A stretch of DNA of 48,475 nt from a virus, in IMG/VR virus record IMGVR_UViG_3300030102_004484, positions 1 through 48,475 of that record. One strand, given 5' to 3'. A model generated the notes under the pieces. That model searched no databases. It saw only the letters and a program-made list of their open reading frames with translations, and was not told where the DNA came from. The translations under genes and the position numbers were made by a program. Below are positions 39,274-47,917 of the stretch, in pieces (the first letter of the stretch is position 1; every line of letters starts with the position of its first letter).

Positions 39274-39937
39274 TACACAAACCCAACTGAAATTAGATAT
39301 AGATGTCGAACCTGTGTTTAAACACAAAACATCAGACAGCGAAGATAAAAAATTAAAATATAATCCAATACCAGAAGATCTAATAGAGTCTGTGTATTAT
39401 AACAATGGGGATCTTTTCTGGAAGAAAGACATAAGAGCGAATAGATATGTTCACCCTAACAGAAGAAAAGGATGTAAAGCGACCATGATAAAACCGAAGG
39501 AGTGGTGTAAAAAACAAAAACGCTGGCATCCAGCTAGACATGTTATTACGTGGAATGTCAATGGTAAGCGTCACAGGTTTTTTGCTTCACGAGTTATAAT
39601 GGCAATGTTTCGCTATGATGATGTAACTAAGCAAGTTGACCATATAGACCATGACACATTGAATGATAAGCTAAGTAATTTAAGGCATGCGACTCCAAGA
39701 CAAAATGGCGGTAATACGAGATTACAAAGGAATAACTCTACTGGGTATAAAAATGTAGTTAGAAGAGGGGCAAACCATGTTCGAGTTGTATTCACAGTTA
39801 ATGGAAAAAAAATTGAAGTGAAAGATGAGTTTGGTCATGCAAGCTGGCCTAACACTAAAGAAGGGCTAGAACACGCTAATAAAGTAGCGACAGCTTTTAG
39901 AGAGCAAACATTTGGTAAATTTGCATGTCATGGATAA
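39266..39937 (+). CDS. HNH homing endonuclease with AP2-like C-terminus
   Basis: A 223-residue protein. The HNH core is VDHIDHDTLNDKLSNLR (D125-H126, N133, N138), and a C-terminal AP2-type DNA-binding region follows (NSTGYKNVVRRG, then NGKKIEV). It sits between helicase and exonuclease genes. The ten bases CATGGATAAT occur exactly at both of its ends (39265-39274, 39929-39938), so the HNH gene could be removed without damaging either neighbour. It is a selfish free-standing homing gene. Confidence 0.88.
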   Translation: MDNTQTQLKLDIDVEPVFKHKTSDSEDKKLKYNPIPEDLIESVYYNNGDLFWKKDIRANRYVHPNRRKGCKATMIKPKEWCKKQKRWHPARHVITWNVNGKRHRFFASRVIMAMFRYDDVTKQVDHIDHDTLNDKLSNLRHATPRQNGGNTRLQRNNSTGYKNVVRRGANHVRVVFTVNGKKIEVKDEFGHASWPNTKEGLEHANKVATAFREQTFGKFACHG

Positions 39938-41048
39938 TCAACCAGATCACGGAAGCAGAGGACACGCAGAGTTTAGCCCATCAAGTTTAAAGTATGTTGC
40001 AGGTTGTGCAGGATACGTAGGTAGGTCAGGCACTAATGCTGCGGCTGAGAAAGGAACTCGTATTCACGAAGCCCTTGAGATTAAAGATCCTTCTGCATTA
40101 CACGACGAAGAAGAAGTTGGGATATATGAAGCTATCGTAGCCGATGAAGAAGCATATCTTAATACATTTGCTAATGGTGAAGAATATAAAGAGTACAACG
40201 AGATTCAAGTAGATATCCAATTAGATGGTACAGCTACGTGGGGGACGTGTGATAAGTTTGTTAAGCTTGATGATCAGGCAGTGATGATTGATTACAAGAC
40301 TGGTATTAGCCAGATAGATGAACCAAGAGATAACTGGCAAGCTATAGCCTATACGATTGGGGCTTTCCAAGCACATACAGAAGTAAATGTAATTGACTTT
40401 GTTTTCTTCATACCAGTGAGAAATCAAACGCTAACAGGTAAGTTCACACGAGAAGAAGTCCCTGACTTAATTAAGAAGTTAAGTAAAATAATTAAGAGAG
40501 GCGAGAAGATAAGACCAAAATGGAATAATGGTACGCCTGATCTATATGATCTTAACCCCACTGTAAACTGTAGATTTTGTACATATGAAGATACATGCCC
40601 TGCCTTGGGCGGTTTGGCAGTGGAAGTTGCATCACGAGTTGCTGACGATGCATTACCTAAAGGAGATATAGATGACCCTGATGATCCCGCAACTATTGAG
40701 CACTTGTATGTTGTATCGAAGATAGTTTCTAATTGGGCAGATAGAATTAAATCTAAAGCAATGGAGATGGCAAAGGAAGGTGTTGAGTTTCCTACCCTCA
40801 GACTTAAATCAATGGGTGCTCCTAAGAAATGTAAAGATAATATGAAGTTCGCCAAACTTGCCCAAGAGTACGATTTAGACAAAGAGGAATTATTAAATAT
40901 CGTTAATATTCCAATCACAAAGATTGCAAAAGCAGTAGGAGACACAGCACCTGATGGTGAAAAAAGACAGAAGACCCAAGAATTTCTTGACGCTGCTCAA
41001 GATCTCGACATTGTAGCCAATTCCGACGTGCGTTATACGCTGTCCTAA
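39930..41048 (+). CDS. Cas4/RecB-like PD-(D/E)XK exonuclease with Fe-S cysteines
   Basis: A 372-residue nuclease: GTRIHEALE (H46), GTCDKF (D108) and IDYKTG (D121, K123) form the PD-(D/E)XK centre, and QAIAYTIGAF is the downstream helix motif. Cysteines C26 and C214, C217, C223 have the one-plus-three layout of the Fe-S cluster in Cas4/AddB-type nucleases. It would process DNA ends for recombination. It starts at ATG 39930 inside the HNH stop region. Confidence 0.85.
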   Translation: MDNQPDHGSRGHAEFSPSSLKYVAGCAGYVGRSGTNAAAEKGTRIHEALEIKDPSALHDEEEVGIYEAIVADEEAYLNTFANGEEYKEYNEIQVDIQLDGTATWGTCDKFVKLDDQAVMIDYKTGISQIDEPRDNWQAIAYTIGAFQAHTEVNVIDFVFFIPVRNQTLTGKFTREEVPDLIKKLSKIIKRGEKIRPKWNNGTPDLYDLNPTVNCRFCTYEDTCPALGGLAVEVASRVADDALPKGDIDDPDDPATIEHLYVVSKIVSNWADRIKSKAMEMAKEGVEFPTLRLKSMGAPKKCKDNMKFAKLAQEYDLDKEELLNIVNIPITKIAKAVGDTAPDGEKRQKTQEFLDAAQDLDIVANSDVRYTLS

Positions 41049-41080
41049 AAACAAATAAATATAAAACAGATAAAACATAT

Positions 41081-41719
41081 ATGAGTACTACACTAAAAAA
41101 ACAAAAGAAAGAAGAAATCCAAGCGATACCAGAAGCACCAAAACTTGAGTTCTCAGCAGAGGACATGAATGCGCCAAGACTTAATGTCGTACAGGCTCAG
41201 TCAAAAATAGCAGGAGAGACTGGTGCTCTTGTAGTAGATAAACTTCATACACTTATTCTACATGAAGAGGAATGCAAAGCTGTTCCTATCAAAGTACAAA
41301 AAGGATGGAGAGAAGATACACCATTCGGCCATGCAGAAATGCCGTCAATGGTTTTTTCAGAAAAAGAAGCAGAGGAACTGAAGAAAACATCAGAGTGGCC
41401 TATAGTGGCTTTTGCTGAAATCATGTTTCTCTTTCCAAAAGGCGATAACGAAGAAGACGATACATATCCATATGCAATAGGCGATGAGTTTTATGCAATG
41501 GGGAAAATTAATGTAGCTAAAGATGCTTATAAACATACGTTCAAAAGACTTGCTACATTTTCTGCTTTCAATCCTGAAGCACCTCTGTGTGAAAAGTATT
41601 GGAAGTTTAAAACTGAGTTGCTAACTAGAGGAATGAATAGTTGGTTTGTCCCAAGTATCACACCAACTACAGAAAGTACTCCTGACGAAATCAAAATATT
41701 CGCTGCTAGACTTTCTTAA
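41081..41719 (+). CDS. Replication-module protein, possible ssDNA-binding protein
   Basis: A 212-residue protein with a Lys/Glu-rich N-terminus and a predicted OB-like beta core (APRLNVVQAQSKIAGETGAL, PIVAFAEIMFLFP). It lies between the exonuclease and DNA polymerase, where phages often keep an ssDNA-binding or annealing protein. No definitive motif is visible. A degenerate copy of the palindrome core occurs in the gene (41607-41624). Confidence 0.5.
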   Translation: MSTTLKKQKKEEIQAIPEAPKLEFSAEDMNAPRLNVVQAQSKIAGETGALVVDKLHTLILHEEECKAVPIKVQKGWREDTPFGHAEMPSMVFSEKEAEELKKTSEWPIVAFAEIMFLFPKGDNEEDDTYPYAIGDEFYAMGKINVAKDAYKHTFKRLATFSAFNPEAPLCEKYWKFKTELLTRGMNSWFVPSITPTTESTPDEIKIFAARLS

Positions 41720-41720
41720 T

Positions 41721-41933
41721 ATGATTCACAAAGACAAAATAATTGGTCATATTACAAGCGAGATATCTCAATTAGAAAATCTAATAAAAGATATAGGCGA
41801 AAAAACAGAGCAACTTGTTGATCAACAAGAGCACTGTAAAGAACTCCTACAAGGATTTAGATGGTATCTATCATATCTAAAAGGAGAAAAGATTGATATT
41901 CCAGACCAACAGATTGATCTGGAAATCGAGTAA
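41721..41933 (+). CDS. Small coiled-coil protein
   Basis: A 70-residue helical protein (SEISQLENLIKDIGEKTEQL). The ATG at 41721, directly after the upstream stop, is preferred over the longer frame that would overlap the neighbour. Possibly an accessory of the upstream protein. No family recognised. Confidence 0.55.
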   Translation: MIHKDKIIGHITSEISQLENLIKDIGEKTEQLVDQQEHCKELLQGFRWYLSYLKGEKIDIPDQQIDLEIE

Positions 41934-42021
41934 AACAAAGCATCCATTGGCTTTGTTCATGTGAGGGGAACCCACCTGTACGATAATCATATCGTGGGGG
42001 TATGAGTACAGGTGGGTTTAT
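41934..42021 (+). terminator. Double hairpin before the DNA polymerase gene
   Basis: Stem 1: AACAAAGC (41934-41941) with GCTTTGTT (41950-41957). Stem 2: AACCCACCTGTAC (41969-41981) with GTACAGGTGGGTT (42006-42018), a perfect 13 bp followed by TTATC and containing an inner ACGATA/TATCGT hairpin (41980-41995). Read-through must occur to express the polymerase, so this is a partial or regulated terminator. The layout resembles that before the helicase gene. Confidence 0.65.
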
Positions 42022-42032
42022 CATGTACAGAA

Positions 42033-43802
42033 ATGAATACTATGAATACTTTTGCAATAGACTTTGAAACTTATTACGATAAAGAATGTTCAATCAAAAC
42101 ATTAGGAGCGGTAGGTTATTTTAATCATCCATTGTTTGATGCCTATATGGTATCTGTTGTCGGTGATGAAGGTACTAGCTTTGTAGGTGACCCTAGAGAT
42201 TTTGATTGGCAGATAATAAAAGGCCAGAGAGCGGTAAGTCATAACGCTCCATTTGATCAGAGCTTATACCTACATGGCGTTCAAATGGAGTGGTGGAACC
42301 CTGTAGAATATGCGGAGTGGTTATGTACTGCTGATTTAGTTGCGTACTGCGGCTTACCAAGAGCATTGAAGAACGCTTCTGCTGAACTATTTGAACTAGA
42401 AATCTCTAAGGAGACAAGGGATAACATGTTAGGTAAGCGTTGGGAGAACATGACTAAAGAGTTTAAGAAAGAAGTTTCTGAGTACGCATTGAAAGACTCA
42501 GAGCTTTGTCTGCAGATTTGGCAAACATTAGAAGATAAGTGGCCTGAGACAGAGAGAAACATTAGTTGTCTTAACAGAACCATATCGCAGAGAGGGTTGC
42601 CTATAGATACTGAAGAACTTCGAAGACAGCTAGAGAATATTAATACTAATTTATTTGAAGCGGAGAACTCTATCCCTTGGATCAATGACGCTCCTACCTT
42701 ATCAAGAAAAGCTTTTAATAATGAATGCCGTAAAATGGGCTTGGAGCCGCCTGTCAGTCTAGCTATGACTGATGAAGACGCTAATAAGTGGATTAAGATA
42801 CACGGTCAGAAGTATAAGTGGATCGGAGCAGTAAGAGATTTCAGAAGAATTAACTCTCTTAAAAGGAAGCTAGAAAGTTTCAACCACGCCACCATGTCTG
42901 ATGAAAGATACTATGGTAATATTATGTATTGGGGAGCGTCTACTGGCAGGTTTTCAGGAGGGGGTGGGAACCTTAACTTACAAAACTTACCTAGAGGAGA
43001 GATGTTTGGAGTTGATCTCCGTAAACTCATATCTTCAAAACCAAATAAGAAACTCATTGCGGTTGACCTCTCTCAGATTGAAGTTCGTACCTTATGTTGG
43101 TTAGCAAAAGATACAGATACTCTGGAAGAAATAAAGTCATGTGACGACATATACGAAGCATTTGCTATTAGGTTTGATGTTTGGAACGCTTCTAAAGGAG
43201 TGCTAAAAGACAAAGACCCTCAGTTGCGTCACTTAGTTAAAACGATTGTCTTAGGTTGTGGCTACGGAGCGAGTGCTAATAAGTTTGCATTGATAGCAGG
43301 TATTCCTCTCAAAGAAGCAGAACAAGCTGTTAGTATGTACAGAAACAAAATGAATAAAGTTGTTGGACTATGGAACGGTTTACAACGAAGAATGCACATT
43401 GCATACACTACAAGGACTAACTTTGAAGTTCCTCTGCCCTCTGGACGATCTATAAATTATGGTAGGGTCGAGGTAGCTTTACAAAATAACCGTAGAACGT
43501 ATGTAGCTAGAGTAGCTAAAGGAGCGAAGAAAATACCTGTCAGACTTTGGGGAGGTTTGTTAGCGGAGAATGCTTCTCAAGCATTAGCGAGAGATGTGTT
43601 CTCAGACATGCTTCTAAGAATAGATGAAGCGGGTATTAAAACAATTTTCCACGTACACGATGAAGTTGTCGTGGAGACAGATGAAGACAAAGCAGAGGAG
43701 ACTCTTGAAAAAATAATATCTATAATGAGCACTCCCCCTAGTTGGATTGAGGATATCCCACTAGAAGCTGAAGGAAAAATATTAACACGATACGAAAAAT
43801 AA
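42033..43802 (+). CDS. polA: Family A DNA polymerase with 3'-5' exonuclease
   Basis: A 589-residue replicative polymerase. The exonuclease domain has DFE (D10, E12), SHNAPFD and YALKDSE. The polymerase domain has motif A VDLSQIEVR (D345), motif B R399-xxx-K403-xxx-L407-xxx-Y411-G, and motif C HDE (542-544). The residue equivalent to E. coli Phe762 is Leu407. ATG 42033 is chosen (MNTMNTFAIDFE), with 42042 an alternative; the GTG at 42012 lies inside the hairpin. There is no 5' nuclease domain. Confidence 0.93.
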   Translation: MNTMNTFAIDFETYYDKECSIKTLGAVGYFNHPLFDAYMVSVVGDEGTSFVGDPRDFDWQIIKGQRAVSHNAPFDQSLYLHGVQMEWWNPVEYAEWLCTADLVAYCGLPRALKNASAELFELEISKETRDNMLGKRWENMTKEFKKEVSEYALKDSELCLQIWQTLEDKWPETERNISCLNRTISQRGLPIDTEELRRQLENINTNLFEAENSIPWINDAPTLSRKAFNNECRKMGLEPPVSLAMTDEDANKWIKIHGQKYKWIGAVRDFRRINSLKRKLESFNHATMSDERYYGNIMYWGASTGRFSGGGGNLNLQNLPRGEMFGVDLRKLISSKPNKKLIAVDLSQIEVRTLCWLAKDTDTLEEIKSCDDIYEAFAIRFDVWNASKGVLKDKDPQLRHLVKTIVLGCGYGASANKFALIAGIPLKEAEQAVSMYRNKMNKVVGLWNGLQRRMHIAYTTRTNFEVPLPSGRSINYGRVEVALQNNRRTYVARVAKGAKKIPVRLWGGLLAENASQALARDVFSDMLLRIDEAGIKTIFHVHDEVVVETDEDKAEETLEKIISIMSTPPSWIEDIPLEAEGKILTRYEK

Positions 43803-43803
43803 A

Positions 43804-45954
43804 ATGCAATACCGATATCTTAAAAACCTAAAAGAACAAAAGGCGTATAAGTTTACAGACCCCCTACAAGTACAGAAGAAGAAACCGAAGTTTGCGAACA
43901 AAGCGAAGTATAGGGAATGGTGTGCTGATAATGATACTGACCATGTATTCTATAGTATGGTCGAAGGAGATAACCCAAACCTTCGGGTGCAGGGAGACAA
44001 CCCACCTAACTTTGTTTTTGGTGTAGTGGCAGACTATGATGCGCCAGTTGATTGGGATCTAGCAATGAAAATAATTAAGACTCAGTGTAAAGATCATCTT
44101 CCCACTTGGATGAGCAAGACGCAATCTGGATATATAAGATTAGTGTGGGAACATGAAAAGACCCCTACCTCTAAAGAAAGATACACTCCTTACATGAATA
44201 TTATGTGTAATGAATTAAGTCTAGAACGTATCTTTGCTGGGTTCGATAGGTCATCTCTTAAAGCTAATCAGTACTTTGAGCTAGGTGAAGATTGGGTGCG
44301 TATTGGTGATCCTTTAGATAATTCATTAATACAAAAAGCAATACTCAAAGCGGCTATGTCTAAACCGCCTCAAAGTTCCGAGACTTCAATACCTATGGAA
44401 GTCGTTAGCAAAGAAGTTATGAAGAAGTTTCCCAACAGATGGTTAGGTGAATTCACAGAGGGTGAAAGAGGGCCATTGTTCTGGATAGATGATGGTATTG
44501 AAAGAGAAGGATGTGCAATTACTAAGGACGGTATGCTTTGTTTCTCTGATAGAGCAGGTAAAGACTTTGTTCCTTGGAAAGAGATACTTGGGTCTAAGTT
44601 TGTGAAGGACTTCGAAACAGCTAAGTTAGGGGACATACTAGATAACTACTGGTTCAACGGTACTAAGTTTTTTAAATTACTACATGGTACTGCTGTAACG
44701 ATACCTAAAGAGCTGTTAATTTTAGAGCTAAGAAATTTAGGTTTTACAGTAGATAAAAAAAAGAAACCAATATCAGAAGTAGAAGCAGCCGTCATATCTA
44801 TATGTAATGAAAATAGAATAGACGAGATAGCACCTATAATATGGTCTAAAGAACGTGTAGTTCAGACAAACTCTAATAGAATCTTAAACTCTCAAAACAT
44901 ACACCCCATCGAACCTGCTGATAACGGTGATAAAAAGAACTGGAAGTTCATCGATAAATGGTTAAGTAACTTCTTTGTAGATGAGGATATCCCAACCATT
45001 TACTACTTTAACGCATGGATGAAAAGGTTCTATGAATCCGTATTGCATAGAACCCCGATGCAAGGGCAAGGGCTGATAATCGTAGGGCCAACAGGCAGAG
45101 GTAAAACTTTATTAGCGAGAAGAGTTATAGGAGCACTTGTCGGTGGGTACTCTGACGCTTCTGAATATGTGTCGGGGCAAACTGCTTTTAACAAGGAACT
45201 AGCTAGAGTTCCTTGTTGGTGCGTCGATGACACGAAAAGTGCTGCAAGCTACCAAGAACAAAGAAAGGCCACTGAGAATTTCAAAATGATAGTCGCAAAC
45301 CCAGACATATCTTATATGGCTAAGTATTGTGATGATATAAGTATACCTTGGAGTGGTCGTATTGTACTTACTCTTAATATGGACGCTAACTCACTTAGCG
45401 TCATTCCTTCTCTTGATTCAAGCAATAGAGATAAAATTATGGCTGTGAGAATCAGGGAGGATGCGCTATCTAAGTTCCCTCCAAATGATGAACTAGAGGC
45501 AATCATCTTGGAGGAGTTACCTTTTTACGCAAAATACTTACTAGATTGGAATCCTCCAAAAGAAATAATGGGAAAGTCACGCTATGGAGTTAAGTCTTTT
45601 ATTGATAAGGAGATTGCATCTGCTGCTTATGATAACTCAAGTAGAAGTAGTGTTGTTGAAGTAGTCGAGTTCTTAGCTAGAGGAGCAAGAGAGTATGTGA
45701 AACCAGAAGACGGTATTTGGACAGGTCTTCTAGGAGACTTGATAGCTGCAGTAGAGTCATTTAACGGGGGAAGGACGTACGGCTGTAGTAACAAATCAGA
45801 GTTTGTAAGAAGGGGTCTACTCATAATTGAAGAAGCTTGTAAGACTAATAAGCATATAAGACCCGTCAAATCTTTAGGCAGAGGAGGAGGAAAACTTTGG
45901 CAAATTGACATTTCGGAAAAGTACGATATAAATAAAATAATAGATAATGAATAG
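43804..45954 (+). CDS. Primase-helicase
   Basis: A 716-residue protein. The N-terminal part looks like an archaeo-eukaryotic-type primase (VVADYDAP as DxD; SGYIRLVWEHE; KANQYFELG). The C-terminal part is a superfamily 3-like helicase with Walker A GPTGRGKT (428-435) and Walker B CVDDT (D475-D476). It would unwind and prime at the fork together with the polymerase gene one base upstream. The primase assignment is less certain than the helicase. Confidence 0.82.
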   Translation: MQYRYLKNLKEQKAYKFTDPLQVQKKKPKFANKAKYREWCADNDTDHVFYSMVEGDNPNLRVQGDNPPNFVFGVVADYDAPVDWDLAMKIIKTQCKDHLPTWMSKTQSGYIRLVWEHEKTPTSKERYTPYMNIMCNELSLERIFAGFDRSSLKANQYFELGEDWVRIGDPLDNSLIQKAILKAAMSKPPQSSETSIPMEVVSKEVMKKFPNRWLGEFTEGERGPLFWIDDGIEREGCAITKDGMLCFSDRAGKDFVPWKEILGSKFVKDFETAKLGDILDNYWFNGTKFFKLLHGTAVTIPKELLILELRNLGFTVDKKKKPISEVEAAVISICNENRIDEIAPIIWSKERVVQTNSNRILNSQNIHPIEPADNGDKKNWKFIDKWLSNFFVDEDIPTIYYFNAWMKRFYESVLHRTPMQGQGLIIVGPTGRGKTLLARRVIGALVGGYSDASEYVSGQTAFNKELARVPCWCVDDTKSAASYQEQRKATENFKMIVANPDISYMAKYCDDISIPWSGRIVLTLNMDANSLSVIPSLDSSNRDKIMAVRIREDALSKFPPNDELEAIILEELPFYAKYLLDWNPPKEIMGKSRYGVKSFIDKEIASAAYDNSSRSSVVEVVEFLARGAREYVKPEDGIWTGLLGDLIAAVESFNGGRTYGCSNKSEFVRRGLLIIEEACKTNKHIRPVKSLGRGGGKLWQIDISEKYDINKIIDNE

Positions 45955-46231
45955 ACAAGAAATCGAAAACTTTATTGAAATCCAGTGTCCTGACCACAGT
46001 GTTGTCCTAGCCGATGACTTGGATGAAGCATTCGTAGGTATTGACTCAGAAGACGAAAATCCTAGAGCTGTATACTCTATAGATAAATGTATAGAAATAC
46101 TATCTGAGGATATGTCTAAAGAAGAAGCGTCAGAATATTTCTGGTATAACGTAGCAGGAGCTGGCGGTGAAGGGTCTCCTTTGTTTATATACACACCTAT
46201 AAAAGAAAAAGACGAGAGCCCTTACTCTTAA
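45947..46231 (+). CDS. Conserved phage small protein, paralogue of the 36835 gene
   Basis: A 94-residue protein with LDEAFVGIDSEDENPRAVYS, a Glu-rich helix, and AGAGGEGSPLFI. It is clearly homologous to the 36835 product. The start overlaps the primase-helicase stop (ATGAATAG). It ends the plus-strand replication operon. Function unknown; the two copies bracket the module. Confidence 0.65.
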   Translation: MNRQEIENFIEIQCPDHSVVLADDLDEAFVGIDSEDENPRAVYSIDKCIEILSEDMSKEEASEYFWYNVAGAGGEGSPLFIYTPIKEKDESPYS

Positions 46232-46232
46232 C

Positions 46233-46751
46233 CTAAGAATATTCTTTAGGATCGTTAAGTTCAGATATTGCAGTGTGATATCCCGAAGCTTTATACATAA
46301 ACCCATGCTCATCTTTGTCTCCTCTATTCATAAAAGAAGCGATACTAAAATATTTAGTTGTAGGCAACCACCCAAGTATCCATACAAACATTAGGTCTTT
46401 TCTAACACGGGTGAAAAAATAAACGTCATTGTCAGGGATTTTACTCTTAGGAGTGTTGACTGAAACGATATATTCAGGTTTAGGTATAGAACTACAAGTT
46501 TTAGATTTTATTTCTATCCTTTTCTTTTTGTGTTCAAGATCGTGAGTAAATAAGTTATCTCCTACGTACTTACTTTTACTAATAAATTTATTAACAGCTA
46601 TCTCCCCAAGGCATCCTGTCATTCTACCCATCCCCTTAGTAAATGAATTAGGCAAAACACCCATTGCTGTAGCTCTTGTATGAGCTAAAGAAATATCATC
46701 GCTTGTAGGTTTATATAAAATAAAAGACCCACTCTTGCTGAATTTACTCAT
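46233..46751 (-). CDS. PD-(D/E)XK nuclease-like protein
   Basis: A 172-residue protein: G-E50 in GCLGEIAV, then D71 and E80-x-K82 in RIEIKSK, with a following beta strand YIVSVN. This is the restriction-endonuclease fold layout. It would cut or process DNA. It converges with the replication operon; a short imperfect inverted repeat (CCTAAGAAT/ATTCTTTAGG) covers the joint. Overlaps the upstream minus-strand gene by 8 bases. Confidence 0.7.
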   Translation of the reverse strand: MSKFSKSGSFILYKPTSDDISLAHTRATAMGVLPNSFTKGMGRMTGCLGEIAVNKFISKSKYVGDNLFTHDLEHKKKRIEIKSKTCSSIPKPEYIVSVNTPKSKIPDNDVYFFTRVRKDLMFVWILGWLPTTKYFSIASFMNRGDKDEHGFMYKASGYHTAISELNDPKEYS

Positions 46752-47046
46752 GACCTATTTTTTTAAGGAATGTTTCCCAAGCAGGAAAAAATATTTCTTC
46801 CATACATCGAACAACAGCTTCTTGATCGTAATTCTCAAGCCAGCCTACACCACTTATTAATAAACTGGCTTCCATCATTTCATGTCTGATGGTATTAATT
46901 AAATTTTTACCTTTGAGGTTTTTGTTTATCTCAATAGTCTTCTTATCGTGGAGGTATAATCCGAAGTCAGGACTATCCCCATTAAAAGGAACTAACTCAA
47001 GTTTAACTCTTTGACCTGCAATCGATATAGATTTAGGGAGTTGCAC
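46744..47046 (-). CDS. Small metallopeptidase-like protein (HExxE)
   Basis: A 100-residue protein with NTIRHEMMEASLL (H55-E56-x-x-E59), a variant of the zincin motif in which the second His is replaced by Glu. Similar small HE-motif proteins are common in phages near lysis or replication genes. The substitution leaves catalysis in doubt. It lies one base after the amidase stop. Confidence 0.6.
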   Translation of the reverse strand: MQLPKSISIAGQRVKLELVPFNGDSPDFGLYLHDKKTIEINKNLKGKNLINTIRHEMMEASLLISGVGWLENYDQEAVVRCMEEIFFPAWETFLKKIGHE

Positions 47047-47047
47047 A

Positions 47048-47602
47048 TTACCACCTTTCTGAAAGCTCCTTGTAAAGCTCTATACCAGAAGCGATTGAAG
47101 TTGCCATGCCTTCCATACTCTTTAGAGCTAGATCAAAATCCTCCTCATTACTACCAAAAAACGGTTCTGCGATTACGGCTGGACAATGAGTCAGTCTTAG
47201 AAAACCAGCCCCTCTACTACCTTTCCCTTTCTCTTTAATGCCTCTACTACGTAACTTTGGGAAACAATCCTCAAAAGAATCTCTTAAAGCTCTGGCAAAC
47301 AATCTGCCTTTTTCTGATGTTTTCCAGTACAACCACTCATGTCCTGTAGCTGAAGGAGTCGCTGCGTTAAAATGAAGCTCTATAGCTGCGTCAACACCAT
47401 CAGATCGAAGTGTTTTAGCTAACCACTTCATAGCACTCCAGTAATTACTTCCTTTATATGTCGAATAAACCTTATGGGGTATATTCATATTAGCTGAAAT
47501 AATATCAGCTAACTTAGAATTGTAGTCCCATTCAGTGACTCCAGTTACAGAGGCAGCTCCTGAGTCATTTGGTCGGCTGTGTCCCACGCAGATTGCTATC
47601 AT
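47048..47602 (-). CDS. N-acetylmuramoyl-L-alanine amidase (endolysin)
   Basis: A 184-residue type 3 amidase with zinc and catalytic residues H8 (VGHSRPNDSGA), E24 (TEWDYN), H77 (IELHFNA) and E147 (IAEPFFGSN). It cleaves the amide between MurNAc and the stem peptide at lysis. No signal peptide, so it needs a holin. Its start overlaps the o-spanin-like gene by 38 bases. Confidence 0.9.
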   Translation of the reverse strand: MIAICVGHSRPNDSGAASVTGVTEWDYNSKLADIISANMNIPHKVYSTYKGSNYWSAMKWLAKTLRSDGVDAAIELHFNAATPSATGHEWLYWKTSEKGRLFARALRDSFEDCFPKLRSRGIKEKGKGSRGAGFLRLTHCPAVIAEPFFGSNEEDFDLALKSMEGMATSIASGIELYKELSERW

Positions 47603-47834
47603 TACCTATTATTATAGCACGTCTGTAGGAAAAATCACTGTGGAACTTTTGACCACGCCCCATAAGATTACCCTCTACAAATGGATAATCGTAGCCTTTT
47701 ATAAGGCTAATTGTAGGTGGATCATATATTGCGCTTTCGTTCAATGCTGAGTCGCCCGCTAAGTCTTTCAAGACGCAGCTTGGCAGTAGGGCTGCCATCA
47801 GCAGCAAGGCGATCAACTTCATCTTCAAGGTCAT
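47565..47834 (-). CDS. Small lipoprotein, o-spanin candidate
   Basis: An 89-residue protein with a signal peptide (KLIALLLMAALLPSC) and lipobox LPSC, placing Cys20 as the lipidated residue (Cys16 if the ATG at 47822 is used). The start lies inside the preceding i-spanin-like gene in another frame, the classic Rz/Rz1 arrangement. It would bridge to the outer membrane in the last lysis step. Confidence 0.65.
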   Translation of the reverse strand: MTLKMKLIALLLMAALLPSCVLKDLAGDSALNESAIYDPPTISLIKGYDYPFVEGNLMGRGQKFHSDFSYRRAIIIGNDSNLRGTQPTK

Positions 47835-47916
47835 ATACGTATTTCCGTTGTTTAGACCTAGTATAATTCACATAAGCCTCTAACGCTAATACTATTATAC
47901 GAAAAAAATGTTTCAC
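47722..47916 (-). CDS. i-spanin-like small protein
   Basis: A 64-residue protein from a GTG start. A short hydrophobic N-terminal segment (FFRIIVLALEAYV) is followed by a charged coiled coil (KYVYDLEDEVDRLAA). It is short for an i-spanin, but topology and overlap with the lipoprotein gene fit. The hydrophobic segment is weak, so this is tentative. Confidence 0.5.
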   Translation of the reverse strand: MKHFFRIIVLALEAYVNYTRSKQRKYVYDLEDEVDRLAADGSPTAKLRLERLSGRLSIERKRNI

Positions 47917-47917
47917 A

